Below are positions 10,597 to 21,767 of a DNA stretch of 64,000 bases, in pieces. A program made the translations under genes and the position numbers. Numbering within the stretch: the first letter of the stretch is position 1; the number at the start of each line of letters is the position of its first letter. Origin of the DNA: Rana temporaria (Eukaryota > Chordata > Amphibia > Anura > Ranidae). Where the stretch lies: the NCBI RefSeq assembly GCF_905171775.1, contig NC_053496.1, positions 180,329,759 through 180,393,758 on the forward strand. Reading direction: 5' to 3'. A model generated the notes under the pieces. That model was not told the origin of the DNA and did no database searches. It saw only the letters and a program-made list of their open reading frames with translations.

Positions 10597-11892
10597 AGCC
10601 TCAACACGATCTCCAAGATCATGGAGAAAGCAGTAGTACAACAGCTTCAGCCACACCTGGACGATCACAAACTCCTAGATCCTCTACAATCAGGTTTTCG
10701 CCCAGGCCACGGCCCAGAAACGGCTCTTCTCAAGATATGGGATGACGCCCTCGAAGCAGCAGATGATGGAGAATCCTGTCTCCTAGTGCTGCTGGACCTT
10801 AGCGCAGCCTTCGACACGGTAGACCACAACATATTGCTCACACGACTCAAAGAAGTAGCAGGAGTCTCGGACGCGGCCCTACCGTGGTTCGCATCTTTCC
10901 TAGGAAATCGCACTCAGACCGTGAAACTTGGAGGTTTTACATCAGAAACACGGACCGTTACATGCGGAGTCCCGCAAGGATCGCCCCTCTCACCCGTACT
11001 CTTCAACATCTACATCCGCCCGCTCCTCAAAATCATCAGCAAACAGGACCTGCGCTACCACTCCTATGCTGACGACACGCAGCTTTACCTTCGAATCACC
11101 AACAAAAAAGAACAATTTCATGAACTTGGAAAATGCCTCACACTGATCGACAATTGGATGACTGAAAGCTCCCTCAAACTCAACGGATCCAAAACAGAGC
11201 TACTCACCCTGCACGCAAATAGGAAATCCATTTCTAGGACCACATGGATACCACCCACCATCCTCGGACAAACCATTGCGCCAAGCAACAAAGTCAAAAG
11301 CCTCGGAGTCATCTTTGACGCAGACATGACGATGGATGCACAAATAGGATCAGTTGTCAGCAGTTCTCATCACCTGCTCCGCATGCTACGTAGACTCATC
11401 CCCTTCATCCCGGAAGAAGACAGAGCTGTAGTGGTTGGAACTATCATCAATTCACGACTCGACTACGCAAATTCCCTCTATTTAGGACTACCGAAATACC
11501 AGATGTCACGTCTACAAGTCGTCCAGAACACGGCAGCCAGACTGGTAACAGGTAAAAAGCCGTGGGAATCAGTCTCCCCGGCCTTGAGATCCCTCCACTG
11601 GCTGCCCGTACAGGACAGGGTGACATTCAAGACACTCTGCCTCACCCACAAATGTATACAGGGGAACTCTCCCCAATACTTAAGCGAGAAAATAAAACCC
11701 TACGTCACCAAGCGCGTGCTCCGATCAACCAACCAAAACCTTCTCCAAATTCCTAAATCCCGCTACAAATCGAAGGGAGAACGCAGATTTTCGGTCCAAG
11801 GACCTCGGCTCTGGAATGCTCTACCCACTACCATCCGCCTGGAGGAAAACCATCGGGCCTTTAGGAAAAAACTAAAGACCCACCTCTTCTGA
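10597..11892 (+). CDS. LINE reverse transcriptase, 5'-truncated but open
   Basis: The frame stays open for 431 codons. Reverse-transcriptase blocks are in order: SGFRPGHGPETALL, LLDLSAAFDTVDHNILL, GVPQGSPLSPVLFNIY, and the catalytic HSYADDTQLYL with both Asp present. Then come NTAARLV, LHWLPVQDR and a terminal KTHLF, as in CR1/L2/Rex1-group LINEs. The endonuclease and fingers 1-2 of the RT are missing. The open frame runs upstream to an ATG at 10552 in host sequence by chance. It probably makes no functional product alone. Confidence 0.85.
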   Translation, partial: SLNTISKIMEKAVVQQLQPHLDDHKLLDPLQSGFRPGHGPETALLKIWDDALEAADDGESCLLVLLDLSAAFDTVDHNILLTRLKEVAGVSDAALPWFASFLGNRTQTVKLGGFTSETRTVTCGVPQGSPLSPVLFNIYIRPLLKIISKQDLRYHSYADDTQLYLRITNKKEQFHELGKCLTLIDNWMTESSLKLNGSKTELLTLHANRKSISRTTWIPPTILGQTIAPSNKVKSLGVIFDADMTMDAQIGSVVSSSHHLLRMLRRLIPFIPEEDRAVVVGTIINSRLDYANSLYLGLPKYQMSRLQVVQNTAARLVTGKKPWESVSPALRSLHWLPVQDRVTFKTLCLTHKCIQGNSPQYLSEKIKPYVTKRVLRSTNQNLLQIPKSRYKSKGERRFSVQGPRLWNALPTTIRLEENHRAFRKKLKTHLF

Positions 11893-11980
11893 AGGACCGG
11901 TACGACTCTGGATGTCAAGCGCCTTGAGGCGATTAAGTTCGCATTGCTGCGCTATATAAGTCACTCACTCACTCACTCAC
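10597..11980 (+). mobile_element. 5'-truncated CR1/L2/Rex1-type LINE with a TCAC-repeat tail
   Basis: The duplicated spacer between ZNF-B and ZNF-C has the uninterrupted empty site (around 19550: ATTACA directly followed by CTACACAGG). This defines the insert here as about 1,384 bases. It ends GCGCTATATAAG and a (TCAC)n tail. The insertion is therefore younger than the spacer duplication. Confidence 0.9.
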
Positions 11981-12886
11981 TACACAGGCAGCAAATGGGC
12001 AATCATTACAATATGCAGCCAACACAATGATGGAGTGCCGGGGTCAGGAGTATGGAGCATAGAGCCCCTTATATTGCTGGTCAGGAGGAAGAAAACATTC
12101 CTAGTCCTACCATGAAAAATATGTTTCATCATTGGTATCAGAGGAGGGGGGGGGGTTTCTGAGGGAAGTAGAGGAGCTTAGAGGCTGTGAGGGGGTAATA
12201 AGGCTAAAGACTCTGGGGTCCTCTGAAGTGATGGTGATTCTGAAGGACTCAGAGGAGTTAGGCTTCAGGGATCTGGGAGAGGAGGAGGCTGTAGGGCTCA
12301 GGGGACCCCTAAGGTAGGATGGGGGCTCTTGGTTTTCAGACCTCCTTACAGAACCCCTGCCAGAAAATGAAGGCAGCCTAAACCTTTTTCCCATGTTACT
12401 GGGCAAGAAATATGTTCCAGGACACCAAGTGGAATGAAGAAGGGAAGTCCTTCACCCTTGTTATGCCCCCAGCCAGAGGCATGACTAAAACCTTCAGGGC
12501 CACAGTTTAAGAAACCATGAAGGGCCCCCTGACTGCCCCCTCTCATCCAAGCCCTGCGTCCATGGACATCCTCCCAGAACCCTGCCTCCCGCGTGCACCC
12601 TGGGGCATGCATCCAGCATGCTCTGTGACTGCTGTGTCCTTTGGACACAGCGGATCATAGTAAAGGGCCAATCATAGCGGCCCTTTACCATGTAATCAGC
12701 TGATCACCTGAAAACAGACTTGCCGGTTTCTTCCCTGGCTGTCTCTGTGTGGGGAACTAGGAGCTGTTAACCTGAAAGACTGTCAGTACATTGTTTACAC
12801 TGATCATAAGTGCATCTCCATCAATGCCACCTATTAGTGTTTTTTTAATGCAGCCTATAAGTGCTCAGGGGTGGGAGAAGAAGGAG
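11981..12886 (+). other. Spacer before ZNF-B, no gene seen
   Basis: This stretch is nearly identical to 19550-20379 upstream of ZNF-C, and partly to 36730-37030 upstream of ZNF-D. It has purine-rich patches and no supported exon. Confidence 0.6.
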
Positions 12887-12894
12887 TATATAAG
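12887..12894 (+). promoter_or_regulatory. Candidate TATA box (TATATAAG) upstream of ZNF-B
   Basis: TATATAAG is followed by a pyrimidine-rich stretch and is conserved at the window start and at 20947. The ZNF-D copy reads CAGATAAG (about 37031), so the motif is lost there. It is an alternative to the ETS-CRE promoter. Confidence 0.3.
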
Positions 12895-13566
12895 CTCTCT
12901 CCTCTCCCATCCCTGCGAGGAAGGGGGAACTGTTAGTTCAGGGCTCTGGGCTGCACGAGAGAGACACTCTCAGCTCAGAGCCCTGTGGCCAGCAACCCTG
13001 GTAGTTTCGCCAGCCCTCTACTTCTCCAACACCATCCTCCTGCTCTCCAATCCAATCCCTTCTCTTACTGCACTGTGACAATGACATCACTCCTCAGTGA
13101 TCTTCCCTCTAGGGATAATCTAATATCGGTGATCTGCACCGCTGGTCGCGTTGTTTGTATTGTGATTTATTGTTTATGTTGTTTTGATGTCTTATATCTT
13201 TTTGATATTATGATAATAAATTCATATATTTTATTATAATTGCTCTTTTGAGTTTACCTGCTTACCCTGTACCGCTACAGTCCTACTGCCCCCCTTTCTT
13301 TAGCTTTTGCTTTTAGTCTTTTGGGCTTTGGGGTCCCTTAAGCCCTATCTCTATTCAAATTGATCTTCAGGATGATGGTACTATTCTATATGCTGATTAC
13401 TAAGTGGCTAATAATTTATTTATCATAATTAACCCCCCCCCCCCAACCACATCCTATTATTGTGTGACCAATACCATCAAAATAATTCTTACTTTCTTAC
13501 ATTCATTTCCCAAAGTTATCCGTCTACAAGGAGACCTGTAGAGATCAAACGACAATACGAATAGGA

Positions 13567-16500
13567 ATGGAGGAGAACCGGAGTCACATGACTAAAAAGA
13601 TCCTAAAACTCACCCTGGAGATCATTTATCTGCTGACTGGAGAGGTGAGGAGGATTTTGGGAGGTCACATGACATCACTCTTATCTCTATTAATAAAACA
13701 CAGACCTGACCGGAGAGGTGAGGAGGATTCTGGGAAACTAACATGATTTTCCTATTGGTTCCTCAATACAGAGATTTCCTCTTCTGAAGTCAGGTGATCA
13801 TATGACCATCACAGTGTCTCCATGTGACCCTCTAAAACCCGAGAGACACAACATGCAGAAGATTCTGAAAGTCACCAAGAAGATGATGGAGCTGCTGACA
13901 GGAGAGGTGAGCGGTGCCGGGAATTCTGGGACATTATCCAGTAACAGACAAGGGATGTGTCTGGTGACTGTATCATTGTGTGTGTCAGGTTCCTATAAGG
14001 TGTCAGGATGTCACTGTCTATTTCTCCATGGAGGAGTGGGAGTATTTAGAAGGACACAAGGATCTCTACAAGGACGTCATGATGGAGAATCAGCCGCCCC
14101 TCACATCACCGGGTAAGAGGAGACTTTATTGTAAAGGAGAGAGCAGTACGGAGGCTCCACCTAGATCCTCCATCATCTGATAAACACATTGAAACAATGG
14201 GCCAGATTCACGTAGGAGGGCGTATATTTGTGCAGGCGTAGCGTATACTATATACGCTACGCCGCCGTAACTTAGAGAGGCGAGTACCGTATTCACAAAG
14301 AACTTGCGCCCTAGGTTACGGTAGGGGGCGTGTTGTATGGTAATGAATCGTGACACCACGTAATAGACGCACCTAACGAACGGCGCATGCGCGCACATGC
14401 TCAGTATCATGTTGAATTTTGTCCCTAACTTACGCCGGCTCAATGTTTAGTCGACGTGAACGTAACCTACACCGTTCCCCATTCACGGACGACTTACGCA
14501 AACGACGTAAAATACGACGCTGTTCCGACGTCCATACCTAACATGACTTACCCCTGCTTTATGAGGGGTAAAGTTACGCCGGTCGGACGCCTTACGTAAA
14601 CAGCGTATTTTAATACGCCGGCGCAAGTATGTTCGTGAATCGGCGTATCTAGCTTATTTGCATTTTCAACGCGGAAATCAACGGAAGCGCCACCTAGCGG
14701 CCAGCGTAAATATGCACCTAAGATACGACGGCGTAAGAGACTTACGTCAGTCGTATCTTAGATAAATTCTGGCGTATCTGATTCTTTGAATCAGGCGCCG
14801 AGATACGACGCCTCACATTCAGACTTACTAAGTCCTTTGTGAATCTGGGCCAATGTATTCAGTCAGTGTGTGTGTGTTTCCTGCAGATGGATCTAGTAAT
14901 GGGAACCCACCAGAGAGATGTCCCTGTCCTCTGTATTCCCAGCTAACAGTGGGGCCCAAACTGTAGGGTGGTGCACATTATTGTAAAGGAGAGAGCAGTA
15001 CGGAGGGTCCACCTAGATCCCCCCATCATCTGATAAACACATAGAAACAATGTATTCAGTCAGTGTGTGTGTTTCCTACAGATGGATCCAGTAATGGGAA
15101 CCCACCAGAGAGATGTCCCCGTCCTCTGTATTCCCGGGATTCCACACAGGAAGGTCACACCATCCCCCACCATCATCAGGTGGGTGGGACTGAGCAACTA
15201 GAACAGAATTCTAAGCTATGAGAGAACATTCTTCTATGTAATTTCTTGTTCCATTTTACACATATATTCTATTATATTTGGGGTTTAGGATGAGGAACTG
15301 AAAGACATCAAAGCTGAGATTAAAGAGGAAGAAGAAGAAGAGATGTCGATGAGTGGAGCTCAGCAGTCTATGGGAGGGGGAGGTCCTCTGTATTCCCGGG
15401 ATTCCACACAGGAAGATCACACCATCCCCCACCATTACAAGGTTGGTTGAATGGAACATCTGGGACATGGACTTGTAGGACGATGTGTGGATCTTTTCTG
15501 TATGTGATGTCACAATATTACATTTTAAGTTTCTATCCTTCTCTTGGTTTAGTGTGGAGATCCAATCGATATAGAATTTGAGGGTAAAGCAGAAGAAGAA
15601 GAGACGTATGTGAGGGATGATCAGCAGTCTATGGAGGAGGATGGAATAACGGGGACATTTGTAGAGGAGGACACTCCTACAGAGATCAGCACAGGTGGGT
15701 CATTAATAGTAAATACATTCACTATATAATTTATATTGCACTTTACTTAGTAATAACACCTTCTCTATATACTCTGTGTTGTAAAGTACATAATTCTGAC
15801 CAATCAACTATAAACTCTGTTTTGTATATTATATTCTCCTGACCCCTGCACTATATACTCTATGTTGTACATTACATAATTCTGATGCTATATAGTCCTA
15901 TCTGTTGTATCTTATACAATATGTTGTACATTACATACTCCTGACTTCTGCTCTCTCCCATCTACACACTGCTATATATAAACATAATACGTATTTGTTT
16001 TTAAATCTGATGATGTGATTGGCGCACAGACTTTTACATGTTGATAATAATGTGATAACGTCCTCCAACATTGGAGGCTTTAACAGAAAGTGATAATGAG
16101 GGAGGAGTCAGTAACCCAATGATTGTGGTCTTTAGTCTTCATCTTGGTTGTTCTCCCCCATCCTCACTCTCTGACCTCTGGTGGGGCTCAGCCCGATGTT
16201 ATTCATGACTAAATCATGGATTAAATAAGGAATTGCAGGACTTCTTGTGTTGGGAAGATGGCAATGAGTGATAGAGGGGGAAGGGACACTCGTCCTATAA
16301 TCCCCTCATCACTGTCACTCCTATAAAAGACAGTTCTCATTGTTTCCTCGCTCTCTGACTAAGGTCCATGAATAAAGAAATGATCTGGTAGGAGATCAGA
16401 GGACCCATTTACCAGTTATCTTGAGGGGGGAATTGTAAGATCCTCAGAGACAAAGCTGCCTGATGTGGGCGGAGTCCTGGTTTAGGGGAACCAATCAGCG

Positions 16501-17845
16501 CATGTCTAGTAATAATCTTTGTATTTCTATTTTAGTAGATGGACGGGAGATGAGGAAAACCTCAGAGGATTGTCTCACTTTGTCTCCAGACTGTAAAGTA
16601 GAAGATGAGGACATCACACAGTATAGTCCAGGAGAAAACCCGACTACCTCAAATGTCCATCCGGCACCAAACAGATGCTTTGGACTAAAATCCACTCTTG
16701 TTACACATCAATTGTCTCACACGGGGGAAAAGCCGTATTCCTGCCCTGAGTGCGGGAAATGTTTCTCCAAGAAATCCGTTCTCACGGGACATCAGAGACT
16801 GCACACGGGGGAAAAGCCATATTCCTGCCCTGAGTGCGGGAAATGTTTCTCCAAGAAATCCGTTCTCACGAGACATCAGAGACTGCACACGGGGGCAAAG
16901 CCGTATTCCTGTTCTGAGTGCGGGAAATGTTTTGGACAAAAATCATCTCTTCATGCACATAAAATGTCTCACACAGAGGAAAAGCCGTATTCCTGCCCTG
17001 AGTGCGAGAAATGTTTTTCCAAGAAATTTCGACTCAACAAACATCAGAAATTGCACACAGGAGAGAAGCCGTATTCCTGTTCTCAGTGCGGCAAATGTTT
17101 TGTTGACAAATCACATCTTGTTACACATCAAAGGTCTCACACGGGGGAAAAGCCGTATTCCTGTACTGAGTGCGGGAAATGTTTTTATCAGAAATCCCAT
17201 CTTGAAAGTCATCAGATATCACACATGGTAGAGAAGCCGTTTTCCTGTCCTGAGTGTGGGAAATGTTTTGCCACTATGTCATACCTTACCAAACATCAAA
17301 GGTCTCACACGGGGGAAAAGCCGTTTTCCTGTTCTGAGTGCGGAAAATGCTTTGAACAAAAATCAAATCTTGGCACACATGAAAGGTCTCACATGCAGGA
17401 GAAGCCGTATCCCTGTCCTGAGTGCGGGAAATGTTTTTTATATAAATCGCTTCTTGTCAGACATCAAAGGTCTCACACAGGGGAGAGGCCTTTTTGTTGT
17501 TCAGAGTGCGGGAAATGTTTTTTAGAGAAGTTCGCTCTTAATACTCATCAGAAACTGCACACAGGTGAGAAGCTATATTCCTGTTCTGAGTGCGGGAAAT
17601 GTTTTATAAAAAAAACTGATTTGGTCACACATCAGAGATCTCACACGGGGGAGAAGCCATATTTTTGTCCCGAGTGCGGGAAATGTTTTTCAGTAAAGTC
17701 TTCTCTTCGTACTCATCAGAGAAGGCACACAGGTGAGAAGCCGTATTCCTGCCCTGTGTGCGGGAAATGTTTTTCACAGAATTCCAGTCTTCACAGACAT
17801 CTGAGATCTCACACAGAGGAGAAGCCACTTCCCTGTCCTGAGTGA
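13567..17845 (+). CDS. ZNF-B: FAX/KRAB-type C2H2 zinc finger protein (7 exons)
   Basis: Coding exons: 13567-13644, 13772-13906, 13989-14112, 15082-15179, 15289-15441, 15553-15694 and 16539-17845, giving 679 codons including the stop with all phases matching. Exon 1 begins MEENRSHMTKK and ends LLTGE. Exon 3 is the KRAB-like box with FSMEEWEYLEGHKDLYKDVM and MEN. Exon 5 has one extra Glu relative to A. Exon 6 starts CGDPIDIEFEGK, so the IKVE site of A reads IEFE. Exon 7 lacks the hinge repeat and the first finger (see its entry). Intron 3 carries a 653-bp MITE. It is closest to ZNF-C, with which it shares the exon 7 deletion. Expected role: nuclear sequence-specific DNA binding. Confidence 0.9.
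13989..14112 (+). CDS. KRAB-A-like exon of ZNF-B
   Basis: Exon 3, phase 0 to 1, encodes DVTVYFSMEEWEYL then EGHKDLYKDVMMEN. It is intact, with a TGTGTCAG acceptor and a GTAAG donor. Confidence 0.85.
14199..14851. mobile_element. GGGCC-ended palindromic MITE, copy 2 (ZNF-B intron 3)
   Basis: GGGCCAGATTCACG at the left and GTGAATCTGGGCC at the right, flanked by AAT on both sides. Introns of A, C, D and E show the empty site (GAAACAATGTATTCAG), which proves the borders and the 3-bp duplication. It is ACG-rich with no frame of its own. Confidence 0.88.
14887..14942 (+). pseudogene. Partial duplicate of exon 4 (ZNF-B intron 3)
   Basis: The same partial exon 4 copy as in ZNF-A (1512-1566), 195 bases before the true exon 4. 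Its presence in A and B but not C, D or E marks either shared descent or gene conversion. Confidence 0.72.
15755..15965. repeat. Degenerate TA-rich repeat in intron 6 of ZNF-B
   Basis: Diverged units around ACTCTATGTTGTACATTACAT recur every 50-60 bases. The same region occurs in C (23310-23520) and D (40475-40720). Confidence 0.55.
16322..16328 (+). promoter_or_regulatory. Candidate internal TATA box upstream of ZNF-B exon 7
   Basis: TATAAAA 141 bases before ATG 16463, which is in frame with exon 7, as in ZNF-A. Confidence 0.25.
16539..17845 (+). CDS. Zinc-finger exon of ZNF-B (half finger plus 13 fingers)
   Basis: The exon shares the tandem TAGTAG acceptor (16536 or 16539). After HPAP the hinge joins directly to NRCFGLKSTLVTHQ, the back half of a finger without its Cys pair. 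An in-frame deletion has therefore removed the PSYSSY repeats, finger 1 and the Cys pair of finger 2. Thirteen complete fingers follow. Fingers 1 and 2 differ in one residue (LTGH against LTRH). The linker after finger 6 reads MVEKP and that after finger 8 MQEKP instead of TGEKP, which may loosen DNA docking there. It ends LPCPE. Confidence 0.93.
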
Positions 17846-18270
17846 GGGAATTGTTCCTCACTGAAGTCCTGTCTTCCTGTACATCAGGAGTCCCACACAA
17901 CCCTCGAGGTGTATTAGTGAGTGCGGGAAATGTCTTGTATCTGAATGTTGCTGGACATGTGGGGAAGAAGTACACCCTGATATACACCTCAGATATACTC
18001 CATGGCTGATCTTCATCATGTAAGAAACAGTTGATAAGGAGATCAGAGATCACCAAAGACATGGATGAAGTGTTGTACCGTGTCGGTCATTGATAGCAGG
18101 AGAAAAATAAAAATGGAGTCCTTACCTCTCATAGGTTTGGCAGGAAGCGCAGTTTCTTCTCATTGTTCTAACAAGTGATTTTCCAGACCAATCGGATTTC
18201 TACCTTTATTATTTCCTGATTTTATGTCTGTAATCTTCTTTATATTATAATAAAAAATGTATTGAAAACT
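17846..18270 (+). other. 3' UTR of ZNF-B
   Basis: Closely matches the 3' UTRs of ZNF-A and C, with AATAAA at 18108 and 18249. No coding frame is supported; long antisense frames are shadows of the finger array. Confidence 0.75.
18249..18254 (+). terminator. Poly(A) signal, ZNF-B
   Basis: AATAAA at the end of the conserved 3' block, before TTGTGTGTGTCGG. Confidence 0.6.
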
Positions 18271-18384
18271 CTTGTGTGTGTCGGTGAAATGATGACAATC
18301 TTCCATATCCAGACATCGTTCATGGGTGAGGCTTTAATAGACTTTACAGGTCATCAGATTAGAGCTACCTGGGAAAAATGGTCT

Positions 18385-18668
18385 GGAGTGCAGAGGTCAG
18401 GAGTATATCATATACAGCCCAGGGTACAGAGTGTAGGGGTCAGGAGTATATCATATACAGCCCAGGGTACAGAGTGTAGTGGTCAGGAGTATATCATATA
18501 CAGCCCAGTATACAGAGTGCAGTGGTCAGGAGTATATCATATACAGCCCAGGGTACAGAGTGTAGGGGTCAGGAGTATATCATATACAGCCCAGGGTACA
18601 GAGTGTAGTGGTCAGGAGTATATCATATACAGCCCAGGGTACAGAGTGTAGGGGTCAGGAGTATATCT
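18385..18668. repeat. 43-bp minisatellite after ZNF-B (~7 units)
   Basis: Units of GTGGTCAGGAGTATATCATA plus ACAGCCCAGGGTACAGAGT. The same 43-bp repeat follows ZNF-D with about 24 units. It contains no stop codon in one frame and 43 is not a multiple of three, so frames across it are artefacts. Confidence 0.93.
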
Positions 18669-18675
18669 TATACAC

Positions 18676-18935
18676 TCCCTGAAAACTCATCTCTTCAGGG
18701 AGGCCTATCCTGCCTTCCGCTATCAACAGAATCTTCTACTTCCCTCATCAGTTCATTCCTCTCAGTTATTACCTTTTGTTTCACCAGCCTCTCCATATTA
18801 GATTGTAAGCCCACAGGATCAGGAACTTTCTAACCCTCTTGTATTTAATTGTATTGTTGCTGTATTGTCTACCTTTGTATTGTAAAGCACTGCGCAAACT
18901 GTTGGCGCTATATACATTTTGTATAATAATAAAAA
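18676..18935 (+). mobile_element. 3' tail of the CR1/L2/Rex1-type LINE (duplicate of 9719-9985)
   Basis: Matches the LINE tail of the A-B spacer, including the GGCGCTATATACATTTTG end. Its upstream part is replaced by the 43-bp minisatellite. Confidence 0.7.
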
Positions 18936-19074
18936 TAATAAAAGACCTCCTAGTGGAGGAACCCTGGCTGAAAAAGGCTGGACTAGGAAGTAATATATTT
19001 CTATTCCCCCTTGGTGGGAGTGGAGATGTCCTCGTCTATAAGGATATACATACATACACACAGCACAAGACCGG

Positions 19075-19251
19075 GTTCACACTACGATATGTTTCTCAGG
19101 GCTGCAGTTTCTTTGAGCTCCACAAGATGGTGGACTTCTACCCAGACAGGAAGTCTCTATAGAAGACAGGAAGTGATGTCAGGAACACACAGGAAGTTCC
19201 TTGTGGCACGAAGCAAAAAGGGGTCATTGTTGGAACTTGTCGGCAGATGAG
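19075..19251 (+). promoter_or_regulatory. Presumed ZNF-C promoter and leader exon
   Basis: The same block as 10130-10297: CAGGAAGTCTC, the composite GGAAGTGATGTCA (19169-19181), CAGGAAGTTCC, and a leader end GGCAGATGAG before GTAATAAG. The second leader exon at 19318 is truncated as in the previous spacer. Confidence 0.5.
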
Positions 19252-19549
19252 GTAATAAGATATTATTTTCTATTCACACCCAGTAACCCCCGTCATGTCC
19301 GTCCTCTATCTCCATAGTCACTGTGATGTCTTTTATGTCCAGCAGATGATGATACACACATATTTAGTGTGGAAACATAGATTTACCCCTTCAGGGTCAG
19401 AACATTTCTACACTTACTGGGCCGGAAGATTCCCTTCATTTTTTACTTAAACTCTAATTATATGGTCCTCGAAACAAACAGCACTGACAATAAATAGGTA
19501 AGACAATGACCATCCTGACCATATATGGTTTACAAAGGGCAATTATTAC

Positions 19550-20379
19550 ACTACACAGGCAGCAAATGGGCAATCATTACAATATGCAGCCAACACAATG
19601 ATGGAGTGCCGGGGTCAGGAGTATGGAGCATAGAGCCCCCTTACATTGCTGGTCAGGAGGAAGAAAACATTCCTCGGCCTGCCATGGAGAATATGTTCCA
19701 TCATTGGTATCAGAGGGGGGGAAGTTCTGAGAGAAGTAGAGGAGCTTAGAGGCCGTGAGGGGGTAGTAGGGCTAAAGACTCTGAAGTGATGGTGATTCTG
19801 AAGGACTCAGAGGAGTTAGGCTTCAGGGATCTGGGAGAGGAGGAGGCTGTAGGGCTCAGGGGGCCCCTAAGGTAGGATGGTGGCTCTTGGTCTTGGTTTT
19901 CAGACATCCTTACAGAACCCCTGCCAGGAAATGAAGGCAGCCTAAACCTTCTTCCCATGTTACTGGACAAGGAATATGTTCCAGGACACCAAGTGGAATG
20001 AAGAAGGGAAGTCCTTCACCCTTGGTATGCCCCCAGCCAGAGGAGTGACTAGAACCTTCAGGGCCACAGTTTAAGAAACCATGAAAGGCCCCCTAACTGC
20101 CCCCTTCCATCCAAGCCCTGCGTCCATGGACATCCTCCCAGAACCCTGCCTCCCGCGTACCCCCTGGGGCATGCATTCTGCGTGTTCTGTGACTGCTGTG
20201 TGCTGGACACAGAGGATCATATAAATGGGCTAATCATAGCGGCCCTTTACCATGTGATCAGCTGATCACCTGAAAACAGACTTGCCGGTTTATTCCCTGG
20301 CTGTCTCTACATTGTTTACACTGATCATCATTGCTGACTATCAGTGCCACCTATTAGTGCTTTTTTAATGCAGCCTATA
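19550..20379 (+). other. Spacer before ZNF-C, no gene seen
   Basis: A duplicate of 11981-12860. It provides the empty site for the LINE at 10597. Confidence 0.6.
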
Positions 20380-20922
20380 CTGATCGTTTTTCGGCATGAA
20401 AAAAAACGACGTTTTTAAAAACGTCATTTAAAATGATCGTGTTTGGACTTCACATCGTTTTTCGGATTTTCAAAAAAAAAATTCGAACATGCTGCATTTT
20501 TTAACGTCGTTTTAAAAACTGTCGTTTTTCAGGTTGTAAAAAATGATCGTGTGTGGGCTAAAACTACGTTTTAAACCCACGCATGCCCAGAAGAAAGTTA
20601 TGAGATGGGAGCGCTCGTTCTGGTAAAACTACCATCCATAATGGAGTAAGCACATTCATCGCGCTGTAACAGACAAAACAGCGTGAATCTTCTTTAACTA
20701 ACACAAAATCAGCTAAAAGCAGCCCAAAGGCAAATAGAACTTTCCCTTTAGAGTGCCGTCGTACGTGTTGTACGTCACCGCGCTTTGTTCATCATTTTTC
20801 AAAAACAATGGTGTGTGGGCAACGTCGTTTTTAATGATGAAGTTGGAAAAATGTCGTTTTTTGGACATGCTGAAAAACGTTGTTTTTTTTCCATGCCGAA
20901 AAACGATCGTGTGTACGCGGCA
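20380..20922. mobile_element. AT-rich MITE with TCGTTTTTCGGCATG ends
   Basis: Left end TGATCGTTTTTCGGCATGA; right end CCATGCCGAAAAACGATCG followed by TGTGTACGCGGCA. The left end is about 13 bases shorter. Flanking TA (20378 and 20923) and the empty site at 12857 (CTATAAGTGCTC) fix the borders. TA duplication suggests a Tc1/mariner-type origin, by inference. Confidence 0.75.
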
Positions 20923-20946
20923 TAAGTGCTCGAGTGGGAGAAGGAG

Positions 20947-20954
20947 TATATAAG
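20947..20954 (+). promoter_or_regulatory. Candidate TATA box (TATATAAG) upstream of ZNF-C
   Basis: Identical context to 12887. Alternative to the ETS-CRE promoter. Confidence 0.3.
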
Positions 20955-21767
20955 CTCTCTCCTCTCCCATCCCTGCGAGGAAGGGGGAACTGTTAGTGCA
21001 GGGCTCTGGGCTGCACGAGAGAGACACTCTCAGCTCAGAGCCCTGTGGCCAGCAACCCTGGTAGTTTCGCCAGCCCTCTACTTCACCAACACCATCCTCC
21101 TGCTCTCCAATTCAATCCCTTCTCTTACTGCACAGTGACAATGACATCACTCCTCTCAGTCATCAGTGATCTTCCCTCTAGGGATAATCTAATATCGGTG
21201 ATCTGCACGGCTGGTCGCGTTGTTTGTATTGTGATTTATTGTTTATGTTGTTTTGATGTCTTTTATATCTTTTTGATATTATGTTAATAAATTTATATAT
21301 TTTATTATAATTGCTCTTTTGAGTTTACCCATATACCCGGTACCGCTACAGTCCTACTGCCCCCCTTTCTTTAGCTTTTAGTCTTTTGGGCTTTATTTAA
21401 ATTGATCTTCAGGATGATGGTACTATTCTATATGCTGATTACTAAGTGGTTAATAATTAATTTATCATTACTTGTCTGCAGAAAATCTAAATCTAATCAA
21501 AACTAGTTCAGAAACCCAACAGAGAAAAGGGAATTTCTGATCTTGTGAGCCAAGAGGTTCCCTGGACCTCGAAAATGTAACAAACTCTAAAAAGATCAAA
21601 CTCAATTTTCACATGGGGAAAGTAGTTCTTAAATGTACAGCAACCCTCCCCCCAACCACAATCTTTTAATGTGTGACCAATACCATGCAAATAATTCTTA
21701 CTTTCATTTCCCAAAGTTATCCGTATACAAGGAGACCTGTAGAGATCAAACGACAATACGAAGGGGA

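Noticed and set aside
16685..16939. Antisense frames across finger exons (MSKTFPALRTG type)
   Set aside because: They mirror the 84-base finger periodicity and are shadows of the sense coding exons.
17625..18062. Antisense frame MSLVISDLLINCFLHDEDQP found after every ZNF gene
   Set aside because: It recurs because the 3' UTR is duplicated; it runs into antisense finger sequence and shows no domain or start signal.
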